From: Ferroplasma acidarmanus Fer1
Lineage (GTDB): Archaea; Thermoplasmatota; Thermoplasmata; Thermoplasmatales; Thermoplasmataceae
NCBI RefSeq assembly: GCF_000152265.2
Contig: NC_021592.1
Span: forward strand, 682,001-746,000
DNA length: 64,000 bases
Reading direction: 5' to 3'
Both the position numbers and the translations under genes were made by a program. A model generated the notes under the pieces. It made no database searches and was not told the origin of the DNA. It saw only the letters and a program-made list of their open reading frames with translations. Below, piece after piece: positions 1-9,382 of this stretch. Positions within the stretch are counted from its first letter, which is position 1; each line of letters opens with the position of its first letter.

Positions 1-273
1 AACATAATATACAGGGCGCTTGAAATGGAAAACAAGTTGCTTCGCCTTGAATTCAATCTGCCTGACCACCCGGGTATAATGGAAAAAATAGTAAATGCCA
101 TATCATCTTCCGGAGCCAATATATACCATGCTGAGGTGGATAATTTAAACAAGGATACGCCTATAGGATACCAGTATCTCCTATTCACAATAAACATCCT
201 TGACAAATCGAGAATAGATGAATTGCTCGGGAGCCTCGATAAACTTGGCTATAAATACCGGATAATAGGATAG
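1..273 (+). CDS. ilvA: Threonine dehydratase, C-terminal end (partial)
   Basis: The reading frame is open to the left window edge, so the ATG at 25 is probably internal and only the last ~90 residues are present. Visible is an ACT regulatory domain: a LLRLEFNLPDHPG strand-turn segment, then the SSGANIYHAEVD segment and a closing LGYKYRIIG. The residues before position 25 (NIIYRALE) followed by KLLRLE match the linker between the PLP catalytic domain and the ACT domain in archaeal and TdcB-type threonine dehydratases, which deaminate threonine to 2-oxobutanoate, the first step to isoleucine. A stand-alone ACT protein starting at 25 is the alternative, but the open upstream frame makes it less likely. 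Confidence 0.7.
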   Translation, partial: NIIYRALEMENKLLRLEFNLPDHPGIMEKIVNAISSSGANIYHAEVDNLNKDTPIGYQYLLFTINILDKSRIDELLGSLDKLGYKYRIIG

Positions 274-277
274 GCAA

Positions 278-547
278 TTAATCCCTTATTATTTCAAAAG
301 AATCAAAATTAGCATCATCGGCTGGCATGGATTCAACAGATGATAATTCTGCTAAGGGGATTTTTCTGCAATAGCCATCCATAATTGATATCATTTCCTC
401 ATCCCCTGAAAACACAGCAGAAACAGAGCCATCCTGATTATTTTTAACCCAGCCCTTTATGCCCAGCTCTACTGCCTTTTTCTTCACATGTGCCCTGAAG
501 CCAATTCCCTGTACAGTGCCATGAAATACAAATTTAACTGTTGACAT
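278..547 (-). CDS. acyP: Acylphosphatase
   Basis: Small 89-residue enzyme hydrolysing acyl phosphates such as carbamoyl or 1,3-bisphosphoglycerate-type anhydrides in the cytosol. The family signature GTVQGIGFR is at residues 10-18, giving the phosphate-binding loop and catalytic Arg18; the second catalytic residue is Asn36 in GWVKNNQDG. Length and fold pattern (ferredoxin-like alpha/beta) are normal for the family. It converges with the threonine dehydratase end, four bases apart, and its ATG at 547 is the only sensible start. No operon partner is visible. Confidence 0.93.
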   Translation of the reverse strand: MSTVKFVFHGTVQGIGFRAHVKKKAVELGIKGWVKNNQDGSVSAVFSGDEEMISIMDGYCRKIPLAELSSVESMPADDANFDSFEIIRD

Positions 548-581
548 AATGGATCATCATACTTTTCAATAAATTTTTTTC

Positions 582-1229
582 TCATAGCTTATTTTCAATG
601 TATTCCCCTACAATTTTACGGAGTGTCTTTCTTAATATTTCCGACAGTGCTGCGGTTGAAATGTCTAACTGTTCCGCTATTTCAGTCAGGCTCAGCTTCC
701 GTTCCGGGTCAAAGTATCCTTCGTCGTATAGCCTGACTATGATCTCTGCTTCCCTGTGTGTTATGCCGAAATTTTCTTTAAAATTTATATTGCCAATAGA
801 ATAAACAATGCCATTCATTTCCAGCATATGCTTTAATTCCAGTAATTTGCCATAGTTCTGGAATAGTAGCCGGTAACTAATCGCGGATGAATTGATAGCT
901 TTGCTTCCAAGTATTATGGAATCCAGTGAGCCTATTATGGAGCATGCACTGCAACATGATGATTTTGCCCATATTGTTTTATTCCCCGTTTTCAATGTGC
1001 TGCTGGTGAGTTTTTTTATTCCTTCCAGGGCTTTTTCAGCATCCTCTGCTGATTCAAATGTTATCCTGTGTGTTGTGCTCTTTCCATCTATCTTTAATCT
1101 TTCTATACCTGCACCTTTGAAATTCTCAAATATATAATTTGTAACATCACAATCTGATCGCTCAAGCGTAAATTCTGCTTCTACCTCCCTGTTAATTTTA
1201 GCCAACATTATCTTATTGCAAATATGCAT
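582..1229 (-). CDS. Bat-type HTH_10 transcriptional regulator
   Basis: A 215-residue regulator. The last ~60 residues form an HTH_10 (bacterio-opsin activator-like) DNA-binding domain: an ITHREAEIIVRLYDEGYFD helix followed by LSLTEIAEQLDISTAALSEILRKTLRKI. The N-terminal ~150 residues look like a sensor of unknown ligand; a cysteine group C92, C93, C96 (SSCCSACS) could bind metal or respond to redox, which is inference. The gene is divergent from the cytochrome bd operon with about 90 bases between them, so it is a natural candidate to control that operon and itself. An ATG at 1208 (MLAKINREV) is an alternative start. Confidence 0.85.
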   Translation of the reverse strand: MHICNKIMLAKINREVEAEFTLERSDCDVTNYIFENFKGAGIERLKIDGKSTTHRITFESAEDAEKALEGIKKLTSSTLKTGNKTIWAKSSCCSACSIIGSLDSIILGSKAINSSAISYRLLFQNYGKLLELKHMLEMNGIVYSIGNINFKENFGITHREAEIIVRLYDEGYFDPERKLSLTEIAEQLDISTAALSEILRKTLRKIVGEYIENKL

Positions 1230-1242
1230 AAATATCTTTCAT

Positions 1243-1278
1243 AGGTGTATAATAAGGATATACCTGATATATAAGGTA
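1243..1278. promoter_or_regulatory. Inverted AGGT/ACCT repeats between regulator and bd oxidase genes
   Basis: The 90-base divergent control region holds AGGTGTA at 1243-1249, TATACCT at 1259-1265 and AGGTA at 1274-1278. TACCT (1261-1265) and AGGTA (1274-1278) form a perfect inverted pair with an 8-base spacer, and the AGGTGTA/TATACCT pair brackets the other side. The TATA-like TTAAATAC near 1285 for cydA lies just beyond. This arrangement suits an operator read by the adjacent HTH protein, but binding is inferred. Confidence 0.35.
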
Positions 1279-1318
1279 GTTCAATTAAATACTTTCAATT
1301 AATATAATTTTGATTAAG

Positions 1319-2785
1319 ATGGGAATTTCATATCCAGTTTGGGATAGTGCAATGTTCGCGTATACAATTTCTGCGCATATCATTATAGTTGCCATCACAC
1401 TGGCAATGGCGCTGATGATAACCATTACCGAATATATAGCACTTAAACATAAAAATAAGTATTATGAGGCTCTGACCCATAAATTGAGTATAGCATTGGT
1501 AATAAATTTCGCTATTGGAACCGCTTCTGGAGTGTTTATGGCTGTGGAACTTATGCTATTCTGGCCAGTCTTCATGAAGCTGGTTGGTGCTGTAGCAATG
1601 CTGAGTTTCTATGCAGAGGTTTTTGCATTTCTTGTTGAGTCCGTTACCCTTATGGTATATGTTTACTTCTGGGATAATTTCAAAAACAGGTGGAACCACT
1701 GGCTGGTAAGCTGGGGAATTTTGATTGGAACAGGAGCATCTGCATGGCTTATCACCAATGTAAATGCATGGATGAATACCCCAACCGGGTCGTTTAACAT
1801 TGCAAAATACATGAGCAGCGGAGAAACTATTATAACAGGAGTTAACCCCTTAAAAGTTTTTTATGAGCCGTCAACAGGGGCAGAACTATTCCACATGTTT
1901 ATGGCAATGTATTTTGCGGGTTCTATGGCGCTTCTTGCATACTTCGCATATAAGTACCTGAAATCAAAGAATGAAAATGAAAAAATAATAGACAAATTAG
2001 CCATGAAGATACTTTCAGCAATAGGAATTGTTGATATAATACTCATAGGAATAAGCGGTTCAATAGAATTATCTACTCTACTCACAGTGGAGCCATTAAA
2101 ATATGCAATGCTGGAGTTGAATTTACACCCTGTTATGGCAGGCGCTCCAGAACATTTATTCGGTTTTATATCAAATGGAAAAGCTGTTGACTTCATTCCA
2201 CTTGCAGGCATACAATCGCTTTTAGCATATCCATTGACCAAGGGAAATGCCGGATACATACCGGGATTATCATCTTACCCAACATACACATGGGCACCAT
2301 CGGTTATACATAGCACCCTGGACCTTATGGTTGGATTCGGCTTATTGATGGGATTATTCTGGTTTATAGTCCTTGTGCTAAGAATAATGAAGAAGGATAT
2401 ATTCAAAATGAAATCCATACTCTATGGATTTATTGCCTTAGGATTTCTTGGTATTTTCACCATGGAAGATGGGTGGTATACAGCAGAAGTTGGAAGGGTG
2501 CCGTATATTATACTGATGCCGTATAATTCTGCAGGACAACCGATAGTAGCAGGCCACTATGGGGTAATGACAATAGCCCAGGCAGCTTCAACTTCCACTA
2601 TAGTATGGTATTTAGGGATAGTTATAATATTATTCTACCTGATAATAATACCATTCACATTCTACTTCAACGCAAAGGTACTGAACCTTTCAAATGTGGA
2701 GGAAGAGTTGAGGAAGGCAGAGAGGGATTTAAATCTCCCTGAAACTGGAAAGGACGTAAATAGCCTAAATGCGGGGGCGAGATAA
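1319..2785 (+). CDS. cydA: Cytochrome bd-type terminal oxidase subunit I
   Basis: Heme-bearing subunit of a bd-type quinol oxidase reducing oxygen at the membrane. With the ATG at 1319 the protein has 488 residues and about nine membrane helices. His20 in SAHIII corresponds to the N-terminal heme ligand of CydA, and the helix GVFMAVELMLFW...FYAEVFAFLVESV carries the conserved acidic residues of the proton and heme region. A long quinol-binding Q-loop like that of E. coli is not obvious. A TTG at 1310 would add three residues, but the ATG fits the family start (MGISYPVWDSAMFAYTISAH). It abuts the subunit II gene with no spacer. Confidence 0.9.
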   Translation: MGISYPVWDSAMFAYTISAHIIIVAITLAMALMITITEYIALKHKNKYYEALTHKLSIALVINFAIGTASGVFMAVELMLFWPVFMKLVGAVAMLSFYAEVFAFLVESVTLMVYVYFWDNFKNRWNHWLVSWGILIGTGASAWLITNVNAWMNTPTGSFNIAKYMSSGETIITGVNPLKVFYEPSTGAELFHMFMAMYFAGSMALLAYFAYKYLKSKNENEKIIDKLAMKILSAIGIVDIILIGISGSIELSTLLTVEPLKYAMLELNLHPVMAGAPEHLFGFISNGKAVDFIPLAGIQSLLAYPLTKGNAGYIPGLSSYPTYTWAPSVIHSTLDLMVGFGLLMGLFWFIVLVLRIMKKDIFKMKSILYGFIALGFLGIFTMEDGWYTAEVGRVPYIILMPYNSAGQPIVAGHYGVMTIAQAASTSTIVWYLGIVIILFYLIIIPFTFYFNAKVLNLSNVEEELRKAERDLNLPETGKDVNSLNAGAR

Positions 2786-3880
2786 ATGTCATTTTCATAT
2801 CTGGAAGCTAACGGCGTGTTCTTAAAGATAGTCATTGCAGCAATGGTTACATTCCTGTTTTCTGAATTCATAGCAATATATCCCATATTCAGCAATTATG
2901 AAAAGCATAAAACAGTAGTGCTGAAACACATAGTTCCAATATGGGAAATCACAGGAACTATGATAGTATTTTTTGTTGTGGAACTTGAGCTTATATATTC
3001 CGGGCTGGTACCGATATCCTCATACCTCTTTATACCTGTAATAGGGCTGTTCGTTGCTTTGCTCATATTAAGGAATGTGGCAATAATATATTCGGAGTTC
3101 ATATGGAAGAAAGTTGACAGCAAACCCCTGATGATGTTTTATTCAGCTGCAACATTTCTAATGGTTATAGGATTTGTAACTGCAATTGCGGCATTGATGG
3201 TAGGAAACAGTGTATCAACGGCAATTCCATCATTGCCTCCATTACTGCATCTGGATCTTACTAACCTGTCAAAATCCTATGTTGACTATATTGCATTGCT
3301 TACAGCTCCGGTATACTCTGCAGTTTACTGGGAATTCCTGTTCGGCACATTATTTATAGCATTCGGGATGTCACAGGTATTCTACAGAATAGCTAAAAGG
3401 ACAAGTTACATACCGCTGTTTACAATAATACTTGGATTATTCCTGAATGTAAATGCATGGAACGTGGTTGCTACGCTAGCAGGTGCAAAATTCATGGGAG
3501 ATTATATGATTCTGCCCGTTATAATAACTATAGCTATACCATTGCTATATATGTATAAGCCAACAACGAATTTAGCTTCATACAAACCGTTCTGGTTTAT
3601 TGTTATGACAATTGCAGTATTATTCCTTGAATTGCCAATAACCAGGATAGCCGGTGGGGCATACTCTATTAACACTTTTGCTTCTCCAAACTCAATGCTG
3701 GTTGCCAATTTCTGGCTTAGCATGATAGGTGGTATATTATTCCTGCTGCTGATGATAATGTATGCATATGTGTACAACAGCGGCAGAATGTCTATAAATC
3801 CTGACAAGATTGAAAAAACAAACAAAAGCAATGCAGAGGCCACTGAACAGGCAGGAAAGAATGAAGCACAGAAAAATTAA
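2786..3880 (+). CDS. cydB: Cytochrome bd-type oxidase subunit II
   Basis: Partner of the preceding gene: its ATG follows the subunit I stop codon directly, so the two are translationally linked. The 364-residue protein is almost entirely hydrophobic with about eight to nine predicted membrane spans and a polar, lysine/glutamate-rich C-terminal tail (NKSNAEATEQAGKNEAQKN). Subunit II sequences diverge widely; the assignment rests on membrane topology, size and position next to CydA. The end faces the DRG GTPase gene, 15 bases away, in T-rich sequence that could terminate both. Confidence 0.82.
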   Translation: MSFSYLEANGVFLKIVIAAMVTFLFSEFIAIYPIFSNYEKHKTVVLKHIVPIWEITGTMIVFFVVELELIYSGLVPISSYLFIPVIGLFVALLILRNVAIIYSEFIWKKVDSKPLMMFYSAATFLMVIGFVTAIAALMVGNSVSTAIPSLPPLLHLDLTNLSKSYVDYIALLTAPVYSAVYWEFLFGTLFIAFGMSQVFYRIAKRTSYIPLFTIILGLFLNVNAWNVVATLAGAKFMGDYMILPVIITIAIPLLYMYKPTTNLASYKPFWFIVMTIAVLFLELPITRIAGGAYSINTFASPNSMLVANFWLSMIGGILFLLLMIMYAYVYNSGRMSINPDKIEKTNKSNAEATEQAGKNEAQKN

Positions 3881-3895
3881 TTTTTTAAATTTTTA

Positions 3896-4978
3896 TTAAT
3901 ATTTGCTTATTAAGGTTACAACATCTTCATCATTTACTTTATAGTCAAGGCCAACCCTTGCTTCTATCTTTCTGGTAGGCCCGGTTATTATTGCATAACG
4001 GAAGGTAGAAATCATTTCCCTGCTTATCTTTCTGCTTACATCCCGTATGGTGGCACCCTCGCTTAATATCAGAGGCCGTTCATAGTCCACTTCCCCGGAT
4101 TTATTTCTCATATAAACCCTGACCATGTCAAGTGTTTTATAAATCATATTCTTCATGCTTTCCAGATTATGCCCGGTCTCTGCGGATACTTCAATATAAT
4201 TGCCAAAGTCTTTCAGCTTTCGCTTCAATTGTTCCTCATCGTGTGGCATATCTATTTTATTAACAACCATGAAAGATTTTATGTAAACTATGTTTCCCTT
4301 AAAAAAATCTATTAGATCGTCCATATCAATGTTTTCCCTTATGTATATATCGCCATTGACTATCTTGAACTCTTTTGCTATGTCCCTTATATCTCCGTTG
4401 TCAATATCCACATTTCTGGGCTTATGTATCCTTAATCCGCCATAATTGGTACGCTTAAATGCTATGTTTTTCTTTTTCCTGTTCAGTACAATCCCTGCTT
4501 TGTAAAGTTCAGCAATTATCCTGTCAAGTCCTTTTAACTGGATATCAGTTACAAGCACTATAAGATCCACATTCCTGATGGTGCTGATGATTTCCCTTCC
4601 CCTGCCTGCACCCAGTGCAGCATTGTCTATGATTCCTGGAAGGTCAAGTATCTGTATCTGGGCACCATTATAATTTAGTGTTCCTGGAATAACTGTGAGT
4701 GTTGTGAATTCAAAATTCCCTACAGTGCTTTTCTTATTTGTAAGGGCATTCAGAAGAGAACTTTTTCCTACATTTGGATATCCAACCAGTGCCATCGTGG
4801 CATCCCCGCTTTTAGAAACGGAGAAACCATATCCACCTGATTTTTTATGTGATTCTTCTTCCAGTTCAAGTTTTGACATTCTTGCTTTGAGCAACCCTAT
4901 ATGTTTTTCTGTAGCTTTATTCTTCTGGGTTTTCTTAATTTCGTCTTCTATTTCCTTTATCCTTTCCTGTATTGTCAT
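3896..4978 (-). CDS. DRG/Rbg-family GTP-binding protein (Obg superfamily)
   Basis: A 360-residue translation-associated GTPase. An N-terminal basic helical stretch (residues 1-48) precedes the G domain: G1 GYPNVGKSS at 66-74, G2 threonines in EFTTLTVIPG, G3 DLPGI, G4 NKID, and SAETG for G5. The insert between G3 and G4 and the C-terminal TGS domain (RPLILSEGATIRDVSRKI to VVTLISKY) are typical of DRG proteins, which associate with ribosomes and translation factors. It overlaps the upstream methyltransferase gene by four bases (ATGA), so the two form one transcript. Confidence 0.94.
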   Translation of the reverse strand: MTIQERIKEIEDEIKKTQKNKATEKHIGLLKARMSKLELEEESHKKSGGYGFSVSKSGDATMALVGYPNVGKSSLLNALTNKKSTVGNFEFTTLTVIPGTLNYNGAQIQILDLPGIIDNAALGAGRGREIISTIRNVDLIVLVTDIQLKGLDRIIAELYKAGIVLNRKKKNIAFKRTNYGGLRIHKPRNVDIDNGDIRDIAKEFKIVNGDIYIRENIDMDDLIDFFKGNIVYIKSFMVVNKIDMPHDEEQLKRKLKDFGNYIEVSAETGHNLESMKNMIYKTLDMVRVYMRNKSGEVDYERPLILSEGATIRDVSRKISREMISTFRYAIITGPTRKIEARVGLDYKVNDEDVVTLISKY

Positions 4979-5517
4979 TTTCTCACTTTTAACTCATAAA
5001 GCAATATGGCCTCAAAATCAAAACTCATAGATTTAAGTTTTATGAATTCATACTTCCGGTTTTTCTCAATAAATGATTCTATATCTGTTAAATCGGACAG
5101 AATCAGAAAAATATTGCCTCCTGGATTCAGATATTCATGGGCTGTTGCGAGAAATTTGCCGGTTACGGCAAAGCCATCCTTTCCACCCGCCCACTGGGGG
5201 CTCTCGCCTTCAACAGGCAGGTATGGCGGATTAAATATTATTGTATCGTATTTTCCATGTATATTTTCAAAGAGGTCTGATCTAACAATTTCCATGTCCA
5301 CATTATTGATAAATGCGTTATGCTTTATGAGATTTATTGCCTCCGGTGAAATATCTGCAGCTGTAACACTATGGCCTTGTCTGGCCAGTGTGATGGCTAT
5401 TAAGCCGGAACCGGAACCCATTTCCAGAACACTTTTCCCGCATTCGGCATTATCCAGGATAAGGTAAGTATCATCTGAGGGTTTATAGACATCATCGGAA
5501 TAATCTATATTAATCAT
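4975..5517 (-). CDS. HemK/Mtq2-like glutamine methyltransferase
   Basis: Class I SAM-dependent methyltransferase of 180 residues. The N-terminal VYKPSDDTYLIL motif, SAM-binding VLEMGSGSGLIAI and the catalytic NPPYLP loop are diagnostic of the HemK/PrmC-Mtq2 group, which methylates the GGQ glutamine of release factors (aRF1 in archaea) or related substrates. The substrate is inferred from family. I start at the ATG at 5517 (MINIDYSDDVY); the frame also offers a TTG nine bases upstream. It overlaps the DRG gene by four bases, linking two translation-related proteins. Confidence 0.88.
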   Translation of the reverse strand: MINIDYSDDVYKPSDDTYLILDNAECGKSVLEMGSGSGLIAITLARQGHSVTAADISPEAINLIKHNAFINNVDMEIVRSDLFENIHGKYDTIIFNPPYLPVEGESPQWAGGKDGFAVTGKFLATAHEYLNPGGNIFLILSDLTDIESFIEKNRKYEFIKLKSMSFDFEAILLYELKVRK

Positions 5518-5576
5518 GATTCTCAATAATACTATAAAGATATTTTATGTTTATTGAATTTTTAGAAGTTTGCTGC

Positions 5577-8261
5577 CTATGATGAGATAACCCTCGACGT
5601 TCCTGCAGTTTTTATTATTTCATAGGATGCATCTGCAACGGATATCAATTCGCTGTGGTGCGTGATCATTATCATCTGTGGCACTATGTTTTCGCCTTTC
5701 AATGAATATAATATAATATCTTTCAAATTGTTCCTCCTGTCCTCATCCAGAAAATTTGTTGGCTCATCCATAATTATGATGCTTATTATTTCCAGGACGT
5801 ATTCTGTTACGGACAATCGTATTGCTATTGCCAGTGCTGTTTTTTCTCCCCCGCTGAGTGATTCAAGGGTCTGTTCCATAGAGTTCTGGGTGACTTTAAT
5901 GTCAAAATTTTCATCTATGGAAATGTCATCAAAATCCAGGTTGAATGATTGTAGATACTTTCTTGTGAGGTTGGTCATGGAAGCGGATGCGTCTTTTCTG
6001 ATTATGGACTGTATGCCATTGTAATCAAAGGCTTCCCTTATTTTCCCCAGTGTTGATATAGCTTCCCTGGTCTTTTTATATTTTTCTGCATCCTGTTCAA
6101 GATTTTTAGCATTTTCCTCTGTTTCCTCTATCCGTTCTGTATATGAGTCCACCAGTGTCTTCATTTTTATGTTTTCCTGGTATGCAGACTTATACCGGGA
6201 TTCTATATTACCGGCCTGTTCATCTATGCCATCATACTGATGCATTGCCGATTGTTTATTTTCCATTTCAATACGCAATCCTTCAATAGATTTCTTCCTA
6301 TTCTCGATTTCATCCTTAATCGATTCCAGTTTTGATTTCATTTCCCTGGACCGTTCTACTTCAGTTTTAAGGCGATTGATTTCAGAAGAGATTTTGCCTG
6401 TATTCTGATATTCATTATATTCCGGCACAAAGCCAATTTGAGATAGCAGTTCATTTATCCTGTTTTTAAATGTGGTAAATGATTCTCCTGCTGCTTCAAT
6501 TTCTTTTTTGATTGCCCCGGGGTCCATACCGGAGATTATGCTGCTGTATCTGATATATTCATTTTCATATTGCTGCAGTTCTTTTATGGCTTTTTCCAGA
6601 TTCTCGTTTTCCGCCGAAAGTACATTGAATAATTCATGCCCTTTAGATGCGTTTTCAATGGTATTTTCCAGCTCTTTCTTCTCAGTTTCTAAAGATTTGA
6701 TTTCGTTAATGTAGGATGCTGCAGTTTCAATTTCCTGGCTTCCAAAAATTTTATACCTGTCCTTAAGCTTCTCCTGATCAGATTCAACTGAGTTTTTCTC
6801 CAGTTTCAATTTTTCTATGTCACCAATAATTTGTCCTGCTTTTTCGTCATATTCTTTAGATATTGATTCCATATGATCCGGAGTCAGGTTTGTGCCACAC
6901 AGGGGGCATGTGCTTTTGCCTTTCAGTGTTTCCATATTCTCCCTGACCTCAGTAAGGGTTTTGCTGTATGATGCCACGTTTGATTTTATTTCCGAGATTC
7001 TGGATGTTTTTTCTGAAATTTCCCTGTTGATTTTTTCCCTGATTGGCCTGAAATTTTGTATATCTTCCAGGCTCAAGCCGGAGGATTTTAAATAATTGTC
7101 AACATAATTTTTCATTTTATTCAATCTATCTACCATTGATTGAATGTTGCTGGATGCACTCAGGTATTCCTCGTGCATTTTCCTGCTTTCCTTTATTTTT
7201 TCACTGTTCAGTGTATATTTATCGTGCATATCCGAATACTTTTTATGGTATTCCGAAAGCTTTTCAAGTTTTCCGGCGTAATCAGAATATTCTGATAGTC
7301 TTTTATTAGCTTTTTCCATGTCCTTTGCTGCACTGTCCATTCCCGATTTCTCCAGAAAATACCGGTTAATAAAATCCATTTTTTTATAATATGGATTCTC
7401 CTGAAGTTCTGTTACCCTTTTCTCGATTGAAGTGATTTCAGAAATTTTTGCAGATAATTCCACTGATTGGCCCTCCCTCTCTTTTATCTCATCCAGATAT
7501 TTTGAAATATTGGCTTTTATATTTTCTATAACAGTTATATACCGATCTCTTTCTTTCTGTTTTGCCTTTAATTCTTCCAGTTCCCCGTAATATTTTTCGG
7601 ATTCAATTTTAGCCCGGGACATGGATTCAAATGCTGTTTTTTTCTCTTCCTTAAACTTTTCAATATCTTTTTTTGCCTGATCAAGCCTCTCACTGGAGTT
7701 TTGAAGCAGGATCATTTCTTCCCTGAATGCACCAATGATTTCCCTGAGCCGGTCAGCGCTCCTTGAAAGTGATGTGAGCCCTATTATATCGGAAAAAATT
7801 GTTTTCCGTTCCTTCGGGGTGCCGGAGATTAATGAATCCATCTGCCCCTGCTCTACAAATACTGAATTTTTGAATACTTCCCTTGAAACATTCAAAATTT
7901 TTGTTATCTCAACGTTTACACCTTCATATGTTTCAGCTACTATTACACCGTTCTTTTTAACAGATGCAAGCCTTTCTGCATTTTTTGCCTTCTTAAGGCC
8001 GAAGTGCCGGTATACTTCGTAATGTTCACCATTTACATTGAAATTCAATGTAATTTCGAAATAATTCTTTCCCTTTTTTATCAATTCATTGTTTTTTTCA
8101 TTATTCCTTGACTCAGCAAATAATGCGAATTTTATTGCGTCAAGTATGCTGGTTTTTCCGGCACCGTTCTTTCCTGTGATTATATTAATGCCCTGTTCAA
8201 AGGTTATTTCAGTATTCTCGTGTGATAGAAAATTTATAATTTTTATGGATTCTATAATCAT
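5577..8261 (-). CDS. rad50: DNA double-strand-break repair ATPase Rad50
   Basis: SMC-like ATPase of 894 residues that bridges DNA ends with Mre11. Seen in order: Walker A GKNGAGKTS at residues 30-38, a Q-loop segment VFVEQGQMDSLI, long coiled coil, the zinc hook CPLCG near residue 450 at its tip, returning coiled coil, the ABC signature LSGGEKTALAIAI near 800 and Walker B IIIMDEPTNFLD near 830. Length is normal. Its ATG shares one base with the mre11 stop (TAATG), so translation is coupled. Last gene of the nurA-herA-mre11-rad50 operon. Confidence 0.98.
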   Translation of the reverse strand: MIIESIKIINFLSHENTEITFEQGINIITGKNGAGKTSILDAIKFALFAESRNNEKNNELIKKGKNYFEITLNFNVNGEHYEVYRHFGLKKAKNAERLASVKKNGVIVAETYEGVNVEITKILNVSREVFKNSVFVEQGQMDSLISGTPKERKTIFSDIIGLTSLSRSADRLREIIGAFREEMILLQNSSERLDQAKKDIEKFKEEKKTAFESMSRAKIESEKYYGELEELKAKQKERDRYITVIENIKANISKYLDEIKEREGQSVELSAKISEITSIEKRVTELQENPYYKKMDFINRYFLEKSGMDSAAKDMEKANKRLSEYSDYAGKLEKLSEYHKKYSDMHDKYTLNSEKIKESRKMHEEYLSASSNIQSMVDRLNKMKNYVDNYLKSSGLSLEDIQNFRPIREKINREISEKTSRISEIKSNVASYSKTLTEVRENMETLKGKSTCPLCGTNLTPDHMESISKEYDEKAGQIIGDIEKLKLEKNSVESDQEKLKDRYKIFGSQEIETAASYINEIKSLETEKKELENTIENASKGHELFNVLSAENENLEKAIKELQQYENEYIRYSSIISGMDPGAIKKEIEAAGESFTTFKNRINELLSQIGFVPEYNEYQNTGKISSEINRLKTEVERSREMKSKLESIKDEIENRKKSIEGLRIEMENKQSAMHQYDGIDEQAGNIESRYKSAYQENIKMKTLVDSYTERIEETEENAKNLEQDAEKYKKTREAISTLGKIREAFDYNGIQSIIRKDASASMTNLTRKYLQSFNLDFDDISIDENFDIKVTQNSMEQTLESLSGGEKTALAIAIRLSVTEYVLEIISIIIMDEPTNFLDEDRRNNLKDIILYSLKGENIVPQMIMITHHSELISVADASYEIIKTAGTSRVISS

Positions 8262-9382
8262 TATTCCACCTGCATTATCTCCCTTATTAACCTGTAGGAT
8301 GTTTCATTGTCCTCATTCTTTATTGAGTTAAATATATTTTCAGCCAGTGATGCCATCTGGTCATCTTTGAAATAGGCTTTGAAGTAATCCTGCAGTTTTG
8401 ACATATTGGGTTTTTCCTCAATGCTTTTAACCTCTTTTTCAAACACAGGCCCTCTTATTATGACGTTTTTAAGTAGCAGCAGGTTTGCTTTTACATCATC
8501 CCGGTCTGCGTCCCCGTGGATAGTTAATGATATAAGCGGCTCTTTGCCGTTTATTCCCGGAGTTTTCAGTATTTTTTGCATATCGTCCATATAGCTGGCA
8601 TAATTGGTGTTTACAGCATTCAGGTATCTTGTAGATTTCAGTTTTACCCTCTGTGCATCTATTTTTCCATTTTCTATGTCTACAAGGTTTACTGATTTCC
8701 CGTTCCTTAAAAAATTTTTAATTTCATTTGTGCTGTTCAGGTCAGTAGACCCTGCATATGAAAATACCGGATATTTATCTGTTATTAAATAAGAATCATG
8801 TACATGGCCAAATGCAAGGTATTTATAATTAACAGGAAGGTCTTTAGAATCTACCTCACAGGCTTCCGGTATAAGATACGGTGAAACGCCCTGGTGCGAC
8901 ATCATTATGGAGTTTTTATATGATTTTGCTTCAATATCGGCCTTTCTATACTGATCCACGAGGCTGTTTTTCCTTAGCCCTTTCATGTTGGATATTCCGG
9001 AAAGCAGTATGTCTTCACCACCATAATTGATTACAATGCTCTGCAATTCCTCAGTTCCAAGGAGCTTTACTCCCAGAAAATCGAATATCCTGGAAGCTAC
9101 CTCATCCGTTCTTTTAGGGCGGTCATGGTCCCCCATTATCAGGTACATTGTTTTATTTTTTTTATAAAGTTTTATCATTGCTTTCTTAAATTCATTCATT
9201 GCCCTGTTTGAAGGAGACCATGTATCGAATAAATCTCCGGTATGGACAAAAAAATCTACATTTTCCTCAAGTCCGAAATCTATTGCTTCGTTGAATGATT
9301 CATAAAAATCCTCTTCCCGCAAATCCATCATGTACTGGCGATATCCCAGATGTGTATCTGATAAATGGAGGAATCGTGCCAT
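8261..9382 (-). CDS. mre11: DNA repair nuclease Mre11
   Basis: Manganese-dependent nuclease of 373 residues, partner of Rad50. Phosphoesterase motifs: motif I FLHLSDTHLGY (residues 4-14), motif II HTGDLFD, motif III MGDHDRPKR near 85, and downstream MMSHQG and AFGHVH segments for the remaining metal ligands. The C-terminal part, ending near EIMQVE, is the Rad50-binding region. It shares single bases with herA upstream and rad50 downstream (TAATG at each junction). Confidence 0.97.
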   Translation of the reverse strand: MARFLHLSDTHLGYRQYMMDLREEDFYESFNEAIDFGLEENVDFFVHTGDLFDTWSPSNRAMNEFKKAMIKLYKKNKTMYLIMGDHDRPKRTDEVASRIFDFLGVKLLGTEELQSIVINYGGEDILLSGISNMKGLRKNSLVDQYRKADIEAKSYKNSIMMSHQGVSPYLIPEACEVDSKDLPVNYKYLAFGHVHDSYLITDKYPVFSYAGSTDLNSTNEIKNFLRNGKSVNLVDIENGKIDAQRVKLKSTRYLNAVNTNYASYMDDMQKILKTPGINGKEPLISLTIHGDADRDDVKANLLLLKNVIIRGPVFEKEVKSIEEKPNMSKLQDYFKAYFKDDQMASLAENIFNSIKNEDNETSYRLIREIMQVE

